From positions 1,922,001 to 1,986,000 of the forward strand of contig NZ_PGFJ01000001.1 of the NCBI RefSeq assembly GCF_002797815.1: 64,000 nucleotides of DNA. Direction: 5' to 3'. Positions within the stretch are counted from its first letter, which is position 1. Each line of letters begins with the position of its first letter. Below, piece by piece: positions 53,640 through 62,582 of the stretch. The DNA is from Mucilaginibacter auburnensis. GTDB lineage: Bacteria > Bacteroidota > Bacteroidia > Sphingobacteriales > Sphingobacteriaceae. The notes under the pieces were generated by a model, which was given only the letters and a program-made list of their open reading frames with translations, was not told the DNA's origin and searched no databases. The position numbers and the translations under genes were made by a program.

Positions 53640-53661
53640 AAATTAGGTATACCTAATTTTA
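53640..53661. promoter_or_regulatory. Palindromic operator for the DtxR-family regulator
   Basis: A perfect 22-bp palindrome with 11-bp arms. The core is TTAGGTATACCTAA, flanked by AA and TT. The TTAGG and CCTAA half-sites match the DtxR/IdeR box (TTAGG...CCTAA). It lies midway between the divergent regulator and TonB receptor genes, overlapping the -33 to -7 interval of a likely receptor promoter (a near-consensus -7, TTTATTTG, is at 53663-53670). Confidence 0.8.
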
Positions 53662-53703
53662 TTTATTTGATTTGTAATGTATTTTTATTTAGAAAAGTTA
53701 AAT

Positions 53704-56133
53704 ATGTTTTTTAGGTTTTGTGTTGTTCTGCTTTCACTTTGTCCTTATTTATTAAAAGCTCAGAGTGGCGTTGTATCAGGTTCTGTTTCCGCTAAAGGTG
53801 AACCGGTTGCTTCTGCAACTGTAAAAGTTATCGGCACAACAAACGGTACTAAAACAGACGAAAAGGGCAATTTCAAGTTAAGTGATATCAAACCTGGTGA
53901 GCATGAGCTGCAGATTTCCGCAATCGGATACAATGTTATAAGGCAACGTATTAAGGTGACCAGCAGTCCATTAGAACTATCTATCACATTAACTCCAATC
54001 GAAACTAATCTTGATGAGGTGGTGGTTACCGGTGTCTCCCGGGCCACGCAGATCAAAACCAACCCTGTGCCCATTGCAGTAATGAACAGCAAAGCTATTA
54101 ACAGCCAGGCTAACAGCAATATTATTGATGCTATAACACGCGGCGTACCGGGTGTAAGTGCTGTAACAACTGGCCCTAACGTTTCAAAACCATTCATTAG
54201 AGGCTTAGGCTACAATAGAGTTTTAACCCTGTATGATGGCGTTAGGCAGGAAGGCCAGCAATGGGGCGATGAGCATGGTATTGAGATAGACCAGTTTGGT
54301 ATAAGCAGGATAGAAGTAATCAAGGGTCCGGCAAGTTTAAGGTATGGTTCTGACGCATTGGCGGGAGTTATCAATCTCATTCCCGAATTGATCTATAAGG
54401 AGGATAACAAACTGCATGGCGACTTTAGCAGCGAGGCACATACCAATAATGGGAGTGTAGGCTCATCTTTAGGCCTAAATTATCGTGGTGGCGACTGGAA
54501 ATATAACTTTCGTACTTCCTACAAACGCGCGCACGATTACCGCAACAGTGTTGATGGTTTTGTTTATAACACAGGTTTTCAGGAACTCAATCTTTCTGCA
54601 ATGGCTAAGCTTAACAAGCAATGGGGCGAGTTTAAAATAGCAGCTAACTTGTATGATAATAAACAGGAGATACCAGACGGTAGCCGCGAGCAGTTTAGCC
54701 GCAGGTTTACCAAGCAGGTTTTTGAAGCAGATCTGGATGATATAACCAACCGCCCGGTAGTAAGTGACGAGGAGTTGCACTCTTACAAAATAGCACCCTT
54801 GTATCAGCACATTCAACATTATCGAATTTACACGCATGGTGTGGTTAATGTTGGAGAAGGTAGTATAGATGGTTTGTTCGCTGTACAACAAAGCGTACGC
54901 AGGGAGTATAACCACCCCACCGCGCCTTCCCAGCCAGGGTTATTTGTTGTATTGAATACCTTTAATTATGACGTAAAATACAATCTGCCAATTATAAACG
55001 GATGGGAGGGTACTTTAGGTTTTAACGGTATGTTACAAGGCAATCGTAGTAAAAATGGCACTGCTTTCCCTATACCTGATTATGACCTGTTTGATGCCGG
55101 TACTTACGTTTTGGTGAAAAAGAAATTCGGTTTATTTAATGTTTTGGGTGGATTACGTTATGATAATCGCCACATAAGTTGGAACGACTTTTACGTAGGC
55201 ATAGACCCTGCTACAGGTTTTGAACGCAGAGGCAACGCTGCTGATATCGCCGCTGGAGCGCCGTTGCAGTTCCCGGCATTTAATAAAACATACACTGGCA
55301 TATCAGGTAGTGCGGGTATTACCTACAGCTTAACCGAGCGCATTTTATTAAAAGCTAATATAGCCCGAGGTTACCGTGCGCCAAATATTACTGAAATAGG
55401 TTCCAATGGGCTCGACCCCGGTGCGCATATTGTATATTTAGGTAATAGAAATTTCAGTCCTGAGTTTAGCATGCAGCAGGACCTGGGTTTTTCGGCCTAT
55501 TTAAAAGATGCTGACATATCTGCTGAGGTGTTCAATAACAACATCAGCAATTATATTTTTCAATCTAAATTAACGGATGCAAACGGCAACCCGGTTATTA
55601 TTGTTCCGGGAAATACAACCTATCAGTACCAGCAGGCATCCGCCCGCTTATATGGCGCAGAATTAACCTTAAACCTTCATCCTGACCAACTCAAATGGCT
55701 TAACTTTAACAATAGCATTGCATACATAAAAGGTGTGCGCAATGATGCAAAAGGAACCGATGCTGAATACTTGCCGCTTATTCCACCACTACATGCCAGG
55801 TCGGAGGTAAAAGGAACGTTCAATAGCTTTTATGTTAGGGCTGCTGCCGATATGTATGCGACCCAAAACAGGTTCTACGCTGCTGATAATACAGAAACGG
55901 CTACTCCCGGTTACGCTTTGTTTAGTTTGGGCACAGGTGTAACGGTAAAAAATAAAAATGGCAATACAGCATTTGACCTAACAGTAATGGCCGACAATAT
56001 TTTTGATAAAGCCTATCAGTCACATTTAAATCGTTTAAAGTACTTCGAATATTATCAAAGCTCGCCAAACGGCAGGTATGGCATTTACAACATGGGTAGA
56101 AACATTAGTTTTAGGTTAACAGTGCCTTTCTAA
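53704..56133 (+). CDS. TonB-dependent outer-membrane receptor under probable DtxR control
   Basis: An 809-residue TonB-dependent receptor. Signal peptide FFRFCVVLLSLCPYLLKAQ, then a carboxypeptidase-regulatory-like domain (SGSVSAKGEPVASATVKV, about 20-105), plug (KPFIRGLGYNRVLTLYDGV, QEGQQWGDEHGIEID, RIEVIKGPASLRYGSDALAG) and barrel. The WGDEHGIE plug signature is shared with the receptor at 10446. I chose the ATG at 53704, where the signal peptide begins. The ATG at 53677 coincides with the predicted transcription start. Placement opposite a DtxR-type gene with a palindromic operator suggests uptake of iron, manganese or a chelate, an inference. Confidence 0.93.
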   Translation: MFFRFCVVLLSLCPYLLKAQSGVVSGSVSAKGEPVASATVKVIGTTNGTKTDEKGNFKLSDIKPGEHELQISAIGYNVIRQRIKVTSSPLELSITLTPIETNLDEVVVTGVSRATQIKTNPVPIAVMNSKAINSQANSNIIDAITRGVPGVSAVTTGPNVSKPFIRGLGYNRVLTLYDGVRQEGQQWGDEHGIEIDQFGISRIEVIKGPASLRYGSDALAGVINLIPELIYKEDNKLHGDFSSEAHTNNGSVGSSLGLNYRGGDWKYNFRTSYKRAHDYRNSVDGFVYNTGFQELNLSAMAKLNKQWGEFKIAANLYDNKQEIPDGSREQFSRRFTKQVFEADLDDITNRPVVSDEELHSYKIAPLYQHIQHYRIYTHGVVNVGEGSIDGLFAVQQSVRREYNHPTAPSQPGLFVVLNTFNYDVKYNLPIINGWEGTLGFNGMLQGNRSKNGTAFPIPDYDLFDAGTYVLVKKKFGLFNVLGGLRYDNRHISWNDFYVGIDPATGFERRGNAADIAAGAPLQFPAFNKTYTGISGSAGITYSLTERILLKANIARGYRAPNITEIGSNGLDPGAHIVYLGNRNFSPEFSMQQDLGFSAYLKDADISAEVFNNNISNYIFQSKLTDANGNPVIIVPGNTTYQYQQASARLYGAELTLNLHPDQLKWLNFNNSIAYIKGVRNDAKGTDAEYLPLIPPLHARSEVKGTFNSFYVRAAADMYATQNRFYAADNTETATPGYALFSLGTGVTVKNKNGNTAFDLTVMADNIFDKAYQSHLNRLKYFEYYQSSPNGRYGIYNMGRNISFRLTVPF

Positions 56134-56202
56134 AATCTTTGATGTAATGAAATTAAACTAATAGCTCTCTATGTTGTCATAATCATATTAAACGTTAATG
56201 TG

Positions 56203-58071
56203 ATGAGAGTCAGCATGTATTCCGTTCTTATTTTTCTTATTGGCATTTTTACGCTTGCATCAGCTTTCACAATTTTTCACCAAAACGATGGTAAGGTAGC
56301 CTTCCCTTACAAAAAAGCCGGATTAACCGAAAGGCAGGCCGCTGCACATTTGCTAAGCAGGTTTACCTATGGCGCCACGCCAGGCCAGATAGATGAGGTA
56401 GTAAAAACCGGAATAGAGAAATGGTTCATGCAGCAGTTGGATGGCAGCTTGCCTGATGATTCGCTTAACGGTTTGCTAAATAAATATGATGCTTTAAAAC
56501 TTTCTAATAAAGATATCGTAGCCCAATATCCAAAAAATGCTGTTTTGTTACGCATGGCAGTGAAAGACGGCGTTTTGAACAAAGACTCGGTAAAAACTGA
56601 TCGTAAAGAATACAGGGATGCCTTAGATAACTATCGTAAGCTACATGGCTTATCAACTGAACAGGAGCTGCTAAGGCAGCTTTTTAGTCAAAAAGTGCTG
56701 TGTGCGGCTTACAGTAAAAATCAGTTGCATGAAGTATTAACTGATTTTTGGTTCAATCACTTTAATGTTTCGCTAACAAAAAATCAAAGTGCACAATTCA
56801 TAGTCAGTTATGAGCGTGATGCCATTCGGCCCAATGTAACAGGTAATTTTTCTGACTTGCTTTTAGCTACAGCTAAATCTCCGGCTATGCTGTATTACCT
56901 GGATAATTTTAGCAGTGTTGGCAGTAATGATCAGACTGATAAAAAACTGATGCGCAATGTTGCTATGCAAAAACCGGCAAAGCAAAATGCCGGACTTAAC
57001 GAGAATTATGCTCGTGAAGTTATGGAGTTACATACCCTTGGCGTAGATGGCGGCTATACCCAGCAAGATGTTACAGAGGCTGCAAGAATTTTAACCGGAT
57101 GGACCGTTTATCCCATGGGAGCTTATGGTAATGGCGGCGCAGTTGAAAAATTGGTGGAACGTATCGGCGAAGATAAACTGCCGCAACGAGGTTTTGTACA
57201 CGAAGGCGATTTCTTGTTTACGCCTAACAGGCATGATAATGGTGAGAAAACTGTTTTAGGAAAACATTTTCCGGCTAATGGCGGCTACAACGATGGTTTA
57301 AAGCTGTTGCAGATGCTGGCTCACCATCCGTCAACTGCAAAATTTATTACAAAAAAACTGGCTGTGAGGTTTGTAAGCGATAATCCTCCCCCAAGTTTAT
57401 TGGCCAAAATGGAAAAAACGTTTAATCGGAGCAATGGCAATATACGGGAGGTATTGATCACGATGGTTTCTGCTCCAGAGTTTTGGAGCAGTGCTTCGCT
57501 CAGGGAAAAAACAAAATCGCCGTTTGAGTTGGCTATCAGTTCGGTTAGGGCATTGAATGCAGAAATAGATCAACCTTATCAATTATATAATTGGGCCAAC
57601 AAAATGGGACAGCGCATTTACGCTTATCAGGCACCAACGGGTTTCCCAGATAAAGCGCAATATTGGATAAATAGTAGCGCTTTACTTACCCGGATGAATT
57701 TTGGTTTGGCTTTGGCTTCCGGTCGTATTCCGGGTTTAAAAATTGATCTGGCAGCATTAAATTATAATCGGGAGCCCGAAAGTGCGGAAGCTGCATTATC
57801 TGTTTACAGCAAAATAATTATGCCGGAGCGCGACCTGAGTGCTACTATTAAACAGTTAACACCCATGTTAAGTCAAACTGATCTGGCACAAAAGGTGGCG
57901 GCAGCAGCGGCTAAAGCAACGCCGGCAGACAGCGTAAATAATTCAATGATACCTGGTGATGATAATAGTAAAAAGCATAAAACAGGCCAGGTAAGTACGC
58001 TGAAAAACAACCCCATGCTGGCACAGGTTGTTGGGATTATTATTGGTTCACCTGAGTTTCAAAGGAGGTAA
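56203..58071 (+). CDS. DUF1800 domain protein
   Basis: A 622-residue exported protein of the DUF1800 family. N-terminal hydrophobic signal (MYSVLIFLIGIFTLASAF). Family hallmarks: AAAHLLSRFTYGATPGQID, DFWFNHFNV, NENYAREVMELHTLGVDGGY, EAARILTGWTVYP, HDNGEKTVLGKHFP and ITKKLAVRFVSD. DUF1800 genes nearly always pair with DUF1501 genes, as here. Their function is unknown. The first codon of the longest frame is GTG at 56200. I chose the ATG at 56203. It follows the TonB receptor gene by 69 bp with no terminator seen, so the three genes may form one transcript under metal control. Confidence 0.9.
   Translation: MRVSMYSVLIFLIGIFTLASAFTIFHQNDGKVAFPYKKAGLTERQAAAHLLSRFTYGATPGQIDEVVKTGIEKWFMQQLDGSLPDDSLNGLLNKYDALKLSNKDIVAQYPKNAVLLRMAVKDGVLNKDSVKTDRKEYRDALDNYRKLHGLSTEQELLRQLFSQKVLCAAYSKNQLHEVLTDFWFNHFNVSLTKNQSAQFIVSYERDAIRPNVTGNFSDLLLATAKSPAMLYYLDNFSSVGSNDQTDKKLMRNVAMQKPAKQNAGLNENYAREVMELHTLGVDGGYTQQDVTEAARILTGWTVYPMGAYGNGGAVEKLVERIGEDKLPQRGFVHEGDFLFTPNRHDNGEKTVLGKHFPANGGYNDGLKLLQMLAHHPSTAKFITKKLAVRFVSDNPPPSLLAKMEKTFNRSNGNIREVLITMVSAPEFWSSASLREKTKSPFELAISSVRALNAEIDQPYQLYNWANKMGQRIYAYQAPTGFPDKAQYWINSSALLTRMNFGLALASGRIPGLKIDLAALNYNREPESAEAALSVYSKIIMPERDLSATIKQLTPMLSQTDLAQKVAAAAAKATPADSVNNSMIPGDDNSKKHKTGQVSTLKNNPMLAQVVGIIIGSPEFQRR
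58061..58068 (+). promoter_or_regulatory. Strong Shine-Dalgarno sequence for the DUF1501 gene
   Basis: AAAGGAGG, seven bases before the ATG at 58076 and overlapping the end of the DUF1800 gene. Most genes in this window lack such a site, so it decides the start here. Confidence 0.7.
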
Positions 58072-58075
58072 CAAA

Positions 58076-59344
58076 ATGGTATCAAGAAGAGGTTTTATTA
58101 AATCAGGAGGTCTTGCTTTGTTAGGCGTGGGCCTGATGGGGGGTATACCCGGCTTTCTGGCAGAAGCGGTGGCGAGCGAAAAATCGCGTCAGCTATATTC
58201 AAAAAGAAAGGTGATGGTATGCATATTTCAGCGCGGCGCAATGGATGGGCTGATGGCAGTTACACCTTTTACTGATAATTATCTGAAAGAAGCTCGGCCA
58301 ACTTTATTTATGTCGGCAGCTAAAGGAGGAAACGTTGATCCGCTTATTGATCTTGACGGGCATTTTGGTTTGCACCCATCAATGGCACCTTTTGCCCAAT
58401 TGTATAAACAAAAGCAGTTAGCAATAGTACATGGCATCGGTTCGCCAAATAATACACGTTCACACTTTGATGCGCAGGATTATATTGAGTCGGGAACACC
58501 ATTTAACAAGGGTACATCAAGCGGTTGGCTCAATAGGGCGGTAGGTTTGCTCGGGCATGATTCGACACCGTTTCAGGCAGTAAGCCTAACATCCTCCCTG
58601 CCGCGTTCATTTTACGGCGATAATCCGGCTCTGGCAGTAAGTAATTTGCAGGACTTTGCCATACAGATGCGTGGTAATCCCGGTGGTGCAAACACAGCAG
58701 CTAAAAGCTTTGAGGATCTGTATCAGCAAACAACATCATCATTGCTCAAAAATACCGGCAAGGAAAGTTTTGATGCTATAAAGATGTTGCAGAAAACAGA
58801 TATTAAAAACTACAAACCCGCAAATAATGTAATTTACCCTAATACCGCGTTGGGTAATTCGTTAAAGCAAATAGCCCAGCTCATTAAAATGGATGTTGGC
58901 TTGGAGGTAGCTTTTACAGAATCGAACGGTTGGGATACCCACTTTAACCAGGGAACTGATAAAGGCCTGTTCGCACGCAATGTTGCAGACCTGAGCGCGT
59001 GTATCGCTGCATTTTGGAATGATATGGAGCTGTATCAGGATGATGTTACGGTAATGACCATGACAGAGTTTGGCCGAACAGTTAAGCAAAACGGTACCGG
59101 CGGTACAGATCATGGCCGCGCATCATGCAATTTTATTTTAGGGAATGATGTAAATGGCGGCATGGTGCATGGCAATGTTAAGCCATTAGCTATAGAAAAC
59201 CTGGAAGACGGCCGCGACCTGGCTGTTACCACAGATTTTAGAGCGGTATTTAGCGAAGTGGCAGATAAGCACCTTAAACTAAAAAACGACCGTATACTGT
59301 TCCCTGATTGGAAAGGGAATCAAATAGGTGTGATGCGCGGGTAG
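58076..59344 (+). CDS. DUF1501 domain protein with Tat-like signal
   Basis: A 422-residue exported protein of the DUF1501 family (sulfatase-like alkaline-phosphatase fold). The start MVSRRGFIKSGGLALLGVG is a twin-arginine-type signal, so it may be exported folded. Family blocks are VCIFQRGAMDGLMAV, FGLHPSMAPFAQLYKQ, SHFDAQDYIESG, NGWDTHFNQ and TMTEFGRTVKQNGTGGTDHGR. The frame is open back to 58028 inside DUF1800, but the ATG at 58076 is right for the Tat signal and has a strong Shine-Dalgarno AAAGGAGG at 58061-58068, unusual in this phylum and overlapping the DUF1800 stop. Translation is therefore coupled. The substrate is unknown. Confidence 0.9.
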   Translation: MVSRRGFIKSGGLALLGVGLMGGIPGFLAEAVASEKSRQLYSKRKVMVCIFQRGAMDGLMAVTPFTDNYLKEARPTLFMSAAKGGNVDPLIDLDGHFGLHPSMAPFAQLYKQKQLAIVHGIGSPNNTRSHFDAQDYIESGTPFNKGTSSGWLNRAVGLLGHDSTPFQAVSLTSSLPRSFYGDNPALAVSNLQDFAIQMRGNPGGANTAAKSFEDLYQQTTSSLLKNTGKESFDAIKMLQKTDIKNYKPANNVIYPNTALGNSLKQIAQLIKMDVGLEVAFTESNGWDTHFNQGTDKGLFARNVADLSACIAAFWNDMELYQDDVTVMTMTEFGRTVKQNGTGGTDHGRASCNFILGNDVNGGMVHGNVKPLAIENLEDGRDLAVTTDFRAVFSEVADKHLKLKNDRILFPDWKGNQIGVMRG

Positions 59345-59347
59345 TTG

Positions 59348-60109
59348 TTAATCTAACCGCTGCCTTATTGCCTCATAAAGTATGATGCCTGTTGCTACAG
59401 AAACGTTTAATGACTCAATTTCGCCGTGCATGGGTATTTTAGCAAGATGGTCGGCTATGCGGATGATTTCATTGCGTACGCCGTCTTCTTCTGATCCCAT
59501 CACTATAGCAGTAGGCACGGTGTAATCAGGTTTGTAAATATATTCTTTGGTTTTTTCGGTGCAGCAAACCAATTGCAGGCCCGATTCCTGTATAAACTTA
59601 ACGGTTTGCATAAAATCATTATGGCGGCAAACTGGTATTTTATATAACGCTCCCGCAGAGGTTTTAATAGCGTCGGGGTTGATCTGTGCCGAGCCTTTTG
59701 CAGGTATCACTATGGCGTGTACGCCGCTGCACTCGGCTGTACGGGCAATAGCGCCCATGTTGCGCACATCGGTAATCGAATCTAAAATTAGTATAAGCGG
59801 AGTTTCGCCCTTTTCAAATATCTGCGGTATAATGTCTTCTATCCGCTGGTAAATAATAGGTGAAATAAACGCAACCGCGCCCTGGTGGTTTTTCTGAGTA
59901 AGGCGATTAAGCTTTTCAACAGGCACCATTTGAGCGGTGATGTTGTACTGGTCCAACAGTTCTTTTAATTCTGATATTAAACCGCCGCTAATACCACGTT
60001 GCAGATAAAGTGACTCAATTTCCTTGCCCGAACGTATGGCTTCTATCACCGCACGTATACCAAAAATCATTTGATTGCTTTCTCTGCTCTCCCTGTTGTT
60101 AAACATCAT
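59348..60109 (-). CDS. rlmB: 23S rRNA 2'-O-methyltransferase, TrmH/RlmB family
   Basis: A 253-residue SpoU-type (SPOUT knot) methyltransferase. The N-terminal substrate-binding domain (QMIFGIRAVIEAIRSGKEIE) resembles RlmB. The three knot motifs are VRNMGAIARTAE, IVMGSEEDGVRNEI and SLNVSVATGIILYEAI. RlmB methylates G2251 in the 23S peptidyl-transferase loop. This site is likely but other TrmH family members are similar, so the symbol is probable. The start has two ATGs in a row (60109 and 60106). It is convergent with the DUF1501 gene, 3 bp apart. Confidence 0.87.
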   Translation of the reverse strand: MMFNNRESRESNQMIFGIRAVIEAIRSGKEIESLYLQRGISGGLISELKELLDQYNITAQMVPVEKLNRLTQKNHQGAVAFISPIIYQRIEDIIPQIFEKGETPLILILDSITDVRNMGAIARTAECSGVHAIVIPAKGSAQINPDAIKTSAGALYKIPVCRHNDFMQTVKFIQESGLQLVCCTEKTKEYIYKPDYTVPTAIVMGSEEDGVRNEIIRIADHLAKIPMHGEIESLNVSVATGIILYEAIRQRLD

Positions 60110-60380
60110 TTTTTATATAACTGTCTGAAATACAAAAGTAGCTATATTAATTGATTAAGCCTTTATTGAAGTAACTATACACACCAATTTGAACAATGGT
60201 TAACATGTTAAAAACGTTATCAACATCTAATTAAATTATTGATAATCAAAGCGAAATTTCACTATTCAACAAGTTGTTAACAATAGGTGTTAATTAAAAT
60301 CGTTTGTAATGATACTAAAAACGAGGTTTTATTTTCCGTGTGTTAACCTAATGTTAGCATACTTATCCTATTTTTGATAC
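60110..60380. promoter_or_regulatory. Divergent intergenic region upstream of dnaB with three GTTAAC sites
   Basis: AT-rich, no open frame. GTTAAC occurs at 60199-60204, 60276-60281 and 60342-60347. Next to the first is the perfect palindrome TAACATGTTA (60201-60210), and the second lies in TTGTTAACAA (60274-60283). The 8-mer TATTTTTG (60369-60376) matches a -7 element but is too close to the dnaB ATG unless the mRNA is leaderless. Confidence 0.4.
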
Positions 60381-61934
60381 ATGATTTTTGAGAACGAAAA
60401 TTCCAATTTTAAAGCCAGTGCCAACGACAGAAGGAGCAGGATATCCAACCCTTCGCCTTATGCCGGAATGGGTAAATTGCCCCCTCAGGCTACTGATTTA
60501 GAGGAGGCTGTATTAGGAGCTTTAATGTTGGAAAAAGACGCGTTATCGTCTGTTATTGATATTTTAAAACCCGAAGTTTTTTATCGCGATAATCACCAAA
60601 AAATATTTCAGGCCATACGTACCTTGTTTGAAAAAACATCGCCTGTTGATATTCTTACTGTAACCTCCCAACTACGCTCACAAGGCGAGTTGGAGATGAT
60701 TGGGGGCGCTTATTACATTACGGAGTTAACCAATCGTGTAGCATCTGCTGCTAACATTGAGTATCACTCGCGTATCATTATTCAAAAGTATATACAGCGT
60801 GAGCTGATCAGGATCTCAACCGAGATCATCAATACAGCTTACGAAGATACTACCGATGTACTTGACCTGTTAGATAAAGCCGAGAAAAATCTATTTGACA
60901 TTGCTCAGAATAACCTCCGCCGCGACTCGCGTAAAATGGATGATATTTTGAACGAGGCGTTAAAGGAAATTGAGGCGCTTAAAGATAAAAAGGACGGACT
61001 TACAGGTGTGGCATCGGGCTTTACTGAACTGGATAGAATGACCTCAGGCTGGCAAAAGTCTGACCTGGTTATTATAGCTGCCCGCCCTGCAATGGGTAAA
61101 ACAGCATTCGTATTGAGTTGTGCACGCAACGCCGCCGTTGATTTTGCCAAACCAGTGGTAGTTTTCTCGTTAGAGATGTCGTCTATCCAATTAGTTAATC
61201 GTTTGGTTTCGGGCGAGACAGAAATAGAACAGGAAAAGATCAGAAAAGGCACTTTGGAAGAGTGGGAGTGGCAGCAGATCCACTCAAAAGTTGGCAGATT
61301 AGAGCAAGCGCCTATAATTATTGATGATACCCCGGCTTTGAATATTTTTGAGTTCAGGGCTAAATGCCGCCGTTTAAAATCACAGCATGATATCCAACTC
61401 ATCATCATTGACTACTTACAGCTGATGCATGGTAAGAGTGATGGCAAGGGCGGTAACCGCGAGCAGGAGATAGGTAGTATTTCCCGCGCGCTTAAATCGG
61501 TAGCTAAGGAGTTAAACGTGCCGGTAATTGCACTTTCGCAGTTGAGCCGTGCGGTTGAGAATCGTCCTGGTGGCTCTAAGCGTCCAATGTTATCAGATTT
61601 ACGTGAGTCGGGCTCAATTGAGCAGGATGCGGATATGGTATTGTTCCTTTACCGCCCTGAGTACTACGGACTGGAAGTAGATGAAGATAATAACCCAACG
61701 CAAGGCGTTGGTGAGGTAATAATAGCAAAGCACCGTAACGGCGAAACAGGCCGGGTACGCCTGAAGTTTGTGGGTAAATATGTTAAGTTTCAGGATCTGG
61801 ATCAAAGTATGGATAGCTTTGAGCAGAATAATCCGTTTGCAGGCTTGAATCCATCTGATAGCTTTGAAAAGCCTAATAATTTTATCATTCGCCCATCTCG
61901 TATGGATGATCTGGAAGATGAACCACCTTTTTAA
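60381..61934 (+). CDS. dnaB: Replicative DNA helicase DnaB
   Basis: A 517-residue hexameric replicative helicase. The N-terminal primase-binding domain begins at PPQATDLEEAVLGALML (35 onward). The RecA-like C-terminal domain has Walker A ARPAMGKT (K240), Walker B around IIIDYLQLMHG, and the SRALKSVAKELNVPVIALSQLSR block with the DnaB arginine finger region. No intein interrupts it. I kept the ATG at 60381, although a -7-like motif overlaps this start and a second Met (M30, GMGKLPPQ) lies just before the conserved domain. It is followed by a bidirectional terminator at 61951. Confidence 0.94.
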   Translation: MIFENENSNFKASANDRRSRISNPSPYAGMGKLPPQATDLEEAVLGALMLEKDALSSVIDILKPEVFYRDNHQKIFQAIRTLFEKTSPVDILTVTSQLRSQGELEMIGGAYYITELTNRVASAANIEYHSRIIIQKYIQRELIRISTEIINTAYEDTTDVLDLLDKAEKNLFDIAQNNLRRDSRKMDDILNEALKEIEALKDKKDGLTGVASGFTELDRMTSGWQKSDLVIIAARPAMGKTAFVLSCARNAAVDFAKPVVVFSLEMSSIQLVNRLVSGETEIEQEKIRKGTLEEWEWQQIHSKVGRLEQAPIIIDDTPALNIFEFRAKCRRLKSQHDIQLIIIDYLQLMHGKSDGKGGNREQEIGSISRALKSVAKELNVPVIALSQLSRAVENRPGGSKRPMLSDLRESGSIEQDADMVLFLYRPEYYGLEVDEDNNPTQGVGEVIIAKHRNGETGRVRLKFVGKYVKFQDLDQSMDSFEQNNPFAGLNPSDSFEKPNNFIIRPSRMDDLEDEPPF

Positions 61935-61950
61935 TTATTGAAATAAACGT

Positions 61951-61989
61951 TAAACAACAAAGCCACCCATGAGGTGGCTTTGTTGTTTA
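61951..61989. terminator. Bidirectional terminator between dnaB and dps
   Basis: A perfect 17-bp stem (61951-61967 with 61973-61989), 5-nt loop, GC-rich centre and T-rich flanks. It separates the convergent dnaB and Dps genes. Confidence 0.8.
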
Positions 61990-62006
61990 ACGAAAGCTAT
62001 AATAAG

Positions 62007-62486
62007 TTAGTCCTCATTAACAAATGAACGCAGCATCCAGGTGTTTTTTTCTTTAAACTGCATAAACTTGTTCACCATGTCATTGGTGCCGTCATCGCCT
62101 GCCTTTTCGGTAATTTCCATTATATCACGTTCCAGCTCAATTAGCTTGGCCATATCTTCAATAATAGCTTTCACCATATCGGTATCTTTCATGCCGATGG
62201 TATTAACTTCTTTAATTTGAGATATCTCAATGTATTCTGCAAAAGTACTCACAGGAGGTTTCCCAAGCGTCAACACGCGCTCCGCCAGTTCATCAATAGT
62301 TAACTGAGCTTGTGTATATAGTTCTTCAAACTTAATGTGCAGCGTAAAAAAGTTGTTCCCTTTTACGTTCCAGTGGCAACCTCTTAATTTTTGGTAGTGA
62401 ATATGATAATTTGCCAACAGATCATTTAAATGATCAACAACGGGTTTTACTGCTTTTTCGGTAAGGCTGATTTCTTTAGCGTCCAT
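62007..62486 (-). CDS. dps: Dps family ferritin-like DNA-binding protein
   Basis: A 159-residue Dps (Dps/miniferritin). The ferroxidase-site residues are all present: H38 in CHWNVKG, H50 in FFTLHIKFEELY, and D65 and E69 in TIDELAERV. Twelve subunits form a hollow shell that oxidises and stores iron and protects DNA. I chose the ATG at 62486 (MDAKEISL), since the upstream extension to 62570 is hydrophobic and not Dps-like. It is convergent with dnaB and divergent from the DUF4905-like gene, 96 bp away. Confidence 0.93.
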   Translation of the reverse strand: MDAKEISLTEKAVKPVVDHLNDLLANYHIHYQKLRGCHWNVKGNNFFTLHIKFEELYTQAQLTIDELAERVLTLGKPPVSTFAEYIEISQIKEVNTIGMKDTDMVKAIIEDMAKLIELERDIMEITEKAGDDGTNDMVNKFMQFKEKNTWMLRSFVNED

Positions 62487-62582
62487 AATGTTTTCAATTG
62501 TTGTGATGTGAACAGGCTTTACGCATGTTTTGTTTAATAAAACTATTATTCTTTTTAGTAATAAGAGCATATTTGTATTTAT

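Noticed and set aside
60217..60225. TTATCAACA as a DnaA box upstream of dnaB, hinting at an origin
   Set aside because: A single site with one mismatch to the consensus. No cluster of boxes, no dnaA gene and no other origin features nearby.
60905..61408. A 167-codon minus-strand open frame
   Set aside because: Antisense to the conserved core of dnaB. No supporting signal.
62487..62570. A longer Dps with a hydrophobic N-terminus
   Set aside because: Dps proteins are cytoplasmic, and the ATG at 62486 gives the usual length. The upstream part is probably the promoter region.
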